Assembly (NCBI GenBank): GCA_036004405.1 | Contig: DASYRM010000071.1 | Span: 1 to 33,264 of the forward strand | Length of the DNA: 33,264 nt | Direction of reading: 5' to 3' | From: DASYRM01 sp036004405 | GTDB lineage: Bacteria > Acidobacteriota > Vicinamibacteria > Vicinamibacterales > UBA2999 | Shown here: positions 31,551 through 33,264 of the stretch, one piece after another | Layout of the letters: every line of letters starts with the position of its first letter | Position numbering within the stretch: position 1 is the first letter of the stretch | Position numbers and translations under genes: made by a program | The notes under the pieces: generated by a model | What the model saw: only the letters and a program-made list of their open reading frames with translations | Databases searched by the model: none | Told to the model about the DNA's origin: nothing

Positions 31551-31567
31551 GCGGCAAGGTGTTAGAC
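31469..31567 (+). repeat. attC site overlapping the end of the isochorismatase-like gene
   Basis: The right core gttagac (31561-31567) fits GTTRRRY; the left core is degenerate (gcctgaac, 31469-31476). The left arm gccgct-G-cagcc (31479-31490) pairs exactly with ggctg-agcggc (31545-31555), leaving G31485 bulged. An inner stem cgagcggcgg (31493-31502) pairs 9 of 10 with 31534-31543. Length is about 99 bp. Confidence 0.75.
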
Positions 31568-31645
31568 CGCCGATAGGAAGAGCCACGTGCGGGATGTCCT
31601 CCAGAGACTTCAACTCGGAATGTTCTGCGCGATGTCGGAGGTGCG

Positions 31646-32608
31646 ATGAGCATCGTTAGCGGCAATCCAAAGAGGTTCGTACAGGTGGTGTTGCTGGTGT
31701 CGACGGTGCTGGCTCTCCCGTGGACGACCGTTGGAATATCCGGCGTTGGTCAAGCTGGAGGAGCCAGTGATACCGCTCGCGTCCTCGTTGGAACCATCGA
31801 CATCCACGTGCATCACCTGCCCGACGACCGCCCGCGGTCGATCGATGCGATCGATGTCGCAAAGCTAGCGAACTCGCGAGGGATGCGCGCGATCGTGCTG
31901 AAGAACCACTACGAGTCAACCGCCAGTCTGGTGTACCTCGTGCGCAAGGTAGTACCAGGGATAGAAGTGTTCGGCGGGATCGACCTCAACCTCACGGTGG
32001 GCGGCATCAACCCAGCGGCTGTGGAGCACATGACACGGGTCACGGGAGGATGGGGACGCTTCGTCTGGATGCCCACGTTCGACGCTGAAAACCAGGTGCG
32101 GTATTCCAAGGAGAACCGGCCATTTGTCAGCGTGTCGAGCAATGGCGAATTGTTGCCTGCGGTGAAAGAAGTCATCGGGCTCATCGCGAAGCACGGGCTT
32201 GTACTCGCGACCGGTCACTCGGCTTCGACGGAGGGCCTTCTGTTGCTCCGCGAGGCCCGCCGTCAAGGCGTTCAGCACATGGTGGTCACCCACGCGATGA
32301 ACGCCCCCGTGCTCATGGATGTTCCTCAGATGCAGGAGGCCGCGAAACTCGGCGCATTCATTGAGTTTGTCGGCGGTTCGCTGGCGGCGCCTGATGCCGG
32401 GGCCAGGATTGATCGTTTTGCGGACGCGATTCGGAAGATCGGACCGGAATTCTGCATTCTCTCATCAGACCTCGGCCAAATGGGGAATGCGTTACCGCCC
32501 GATGGCTTTGGTGCCTTCCTCGTTGCGTTGCGCGCCAAAGGGTTTACCGAGCAGGAAGTAGGCCGGATGTCGAAACAGAATCCAGCGCGATTGCTGGGTC
32601 TGCCCTGA
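31646..32608 (+). CDS. DUF6282-like TIM-barrel metal hydrolase, exported
   Basis: A 320-residue protein. The N-terminal hydrophobic segment FVQVVLLVSTVLALPWTTVG looks like a signal peptide or anchor. The body starts GTIDIHVHHLPDDRP, a metal-binding HxH of amidohydrolase-type barrels, and continues AIVLKNHYE, VFGGIDLNLTVGG, GLVLATGHSA, HMVVTHAMN and ILSSDLGQMGN. This order of His and Asp ligands fits the DUF6282/amidohydrolase-like family. The substrate is unknown. It starts 79 bp after the preceding right core and ends 15 bp before another left core, so it is the fourth cassette gene. Confidence 0.75.
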   Translation: MSIVSGNPKRFVQVVLLVSTVLALPWTTVGISGVGQAGGASDTARVLVGTIDIHVHHLPDDRPRSIDAIDVAKLANSRGMRAIVLKNHYESTASLVYLVRKVVPGIEVFGGIDLNLTVGGINPAAVEHMTRVTGGWGRFVWMPTFDAENQVRYSKENRPFVSVSSNGELLPAVKEVIGLIAKHGLVLATGHSASTEGLLLLREARRQGVQHMVVTHAMNAPVLMDVPQMQEAAKLGAFIEFVGGSLAAPDAGARIDRFADAIRKIGPEFCILSSDLGQMGNALPPDGFGAFLVALRAKGFTEQEVGRMSKQNPARLLGLP

Positions 32609-32622
32609 TGTTTGATGACGCG

Positions 32623-32660
32623 GTCTAACTTGCTTACAGCCGACGGCGGCTGGTGCGGCC
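32623..32660 (+). repeat. Half attC-like site
   Basis: The left core gtctaac (32623-32629) is followed by a left-arm-like cagccgacggcggc, as in the site at 30144. No matching right arm or GTTRRRY core is found in the next 180 bp. This probably marks the truncated right end of the cassette block. The remaining gap to the next gene holds only a weak promoter. Confidence 0.5.
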
Positions 32661-32779
32661 ATCGGCGCGATCACGAAACCGGGACACTGAAGGCTCCGCC
32701 ACGCTGTGGCCGGCCCGAGTGTCGTCGGCGTTGCTGTTGGTGGTGTCCCGCGCGCCGTCGTGGAATCGGCCACCGATTC

Positions 32780-32808
32780 TTGCCAAGGGGCGTCTGGACA
32801 GGTAGCCT
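32780..32808 (+). promoter_or_regulatory. Weak candidate promoter of the toxin-antitoxin pair
   Basis: TTGCCA (32780-32785) and TAGCCT (32803-32808) are 17 bp apart. The -10 ends 6 bp before the antitoxin ATG, which would give a leaderless message. The -10 match is poor. Confidence 0.3.
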
Positions 32809-32814
32809 GTGTCT

Positions 32815-33015
32815 ATGACGACTATCGCGGAAATCACTGGCGCGGTGAAGCGTCTTCCGAAGAAGGACTTGGTCCGTTTCCGCAAGTGGTTCGCTGAGTA
32901 CGAGGCACAGGTGTGGGATCGCCAGCTTGAAGCGGACGTGGCGGCCGGTCGGCTCGAGACGCTCGTGCGCGAAGCGAAGCGGGATCATCGCGCCGGACGC
33001 ACCAAGCCCCTTTGA
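32815..33015 (+). CDS. Antitoxin-like small protein
   Basis: A 66-residue, highly charged, mainly helical protein (PKKDLVRFRKWFAEYEAQVW, then DVAAGRLETLVREAKRDHRAG). The motif pattern FxxWFAEYxxxxWDxQLExDxxAGRLxxL is typical of a widespread antitoxin group paired with RelE-like toxins. The downstream gene overlaps it by 4 bp (TTGA), the usual antitoxin-first order. ATG 32815 is preferred to the in-frame GTG at 32809. Confidence 0.7.
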   Translation: MTTIAEITGAVKRLPKKDLVRFRKWFAEYEAQVWDRQLEADVAAGRLETLVREAKRDHRAGRTKPL

Positions 33016-33128
33016 GGCATCACACGAGTGCGCGGTTTTGGAGGGCCTATCGAGGCCTACCGAAAGCGGTACAGACCCTCGCGGATCGGAACTACGAACT
33101 CCTGAAGAGCGCCCCGACGCATCGCTAG
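33012..33128 (+). pseudogene. RelE/ParE-like toxin truncated by IS insertion
   Basis: From TTG 33012 the frame reads HHTSARFWRAYRGLPKAVQT followed by LADRNYELLKSAPTHR, the N-terminal half of a RelE-type toxin of about 80-100 residues that normally continues with a HPSLHFK-like strand. It stops at TAG 33126-33128, where TA is the target dinucleotide and G the first base of the inserted element. Only 38 residues remain, and the C-terminal catalytic part is missing, so the toxin is presumably inactive. Confidence 0.7.
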
Positions 33129-33264
33129 TGTCCTGTCCGTGAAGATTGTGAAATAACTGGCGCGGCCCCGTCGTACTCGTCTACAAGGAGGCGAGCATGG
33201 CATTGGGACGCCCCAAGGTTGCGCTGATTCTGACAAACGAGGAACGCATCCGACTCGAGTCGTT
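33128..33264 (+). mobile_element. IS630-like insertion element, left end (continues beyond window)
   Basis: The left end begins at gtgtcctgtccgtgaagatt right after a TA dinucleotide inside a toxin gene, consistent with the TA target of IS630/Tc1-type elements. The transposase start lies 69 bp inside. The other end and target duplication are outside the window. Confidence 0.65.
33197..33264 (+). CDS. IS630-family transposase, N-terminus only
   Basis: The ATG at 33197 is preceded by a strong AAGGAGG (33185-33191). The 22 visible codons (MALGRPKVALILTNEERIRL...) match the usual start of IS630 transposases (MxxGRPKxxLxLTxEER), the beginning of the helix-turn-helix DNA-binding domain. The DDE catalytic part is beyond the window. 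Confidence 0.7.
   Translation, partial: MALGRPKVALILTNEERIRLES

Noticed and set aside
29237..31567. CRISPR array suggested by repeated ctgagcggcaaggcgttaggc-like sequences
   Set aside because: Spacing is hundreds of bases and each interval holds a gene; the repeats have attC cores and bulged stems, with no spacers or cas genes.

Overview
The window is GC-rich, gene-dense bacterial chromosome, most likely from an acidobacterium of the Vicinamibacteria type. This is an inference from composition, from the many exported proteins of soil Acidobacteriota families (heme-motif/beta-propeller proteins, PQQ-type sugar dehydrogenase, secreted amidohydrolase and M20 peptidases), and from the imuA-imuB-dnaE2 arrangement. 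No tRNA, rRNA or CRISPR array was seen.

Layout. (1) 1-4107, minus strand: a phosphate module with a DUF47/PhoU-like protein, a Pit phosphate permease, a PhoB-type regulator and a PhoR-type sensor kinase cut by the window edge. (2) 4349-9998, plus strand: an SOS-mutagenesis operon imuA-imuB-dnaE2 behind a good sigma70-like promoter. Its imuB and dnaE2 reading frames carry several in-frame insertions of short palindromic repeats and 9-bp tandem repeats, and DnaE2 has an inserted four-cysteine zinc-ribbon-like segment. (3) About 10077-13070, plus strand: small, lower-GC, same-direction genes (TIGR02391/Ymh, HEPN-like, unknown, broken GNAT acetyltransferase) separated by sequences that look like integron attC sites, several of them eroded. 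A lipoprotein, a two-zinc-ribbon membrane protein, an unknown protein and a frameshifted MOSC protein follow up to 15574. (4) 15620-29225: core-like accessory genes. These are a CxxCH protein convergent with a second heme-motif/propeller protein, an M20 peptidase, a cNMP-CBS-DUF294 protein with a degraded nucleotidyltransferase motif overlapping a DnaQ-like exonuclease, an exported amidohydrolase, an M20 peptidase/lipocalin-like pair, a PQQ-type sugar dehydrogenase and a secreted protein of unknown function. (5) 29237-32660, plus strand: a second, better preserved cassette block (DUF2310 zinc-ribbon protein, membrane protein, isochorismatase-like hydrolase, DUF6282-like hydrolase). Its attC-like sites show the 7-bp core boxes and paired arms with bulged bases typical of attC. 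No integron integrase is visible, so both blocks look like clusters of attC sites lacking an integrase (CALIN). (6) 32815-33264: a toxin-antitoxin-like pair whose toxin gene is cut at a TA dinucleotide by the start of an IS630-like element that runs off the window.

How the parts relate. The left half combines phosphate sensing and uptake with an inducible error-prone repair operon. The two cassette blocks share one attC family (a common right-arm and core sequence), which suggests a single cassette-recombining system, now or formerly elsewhere in the genome, fed both. The dispersed palindromes and 9-bp repeats are a separate layer of repeats that occurs between genes and inside reading frames.
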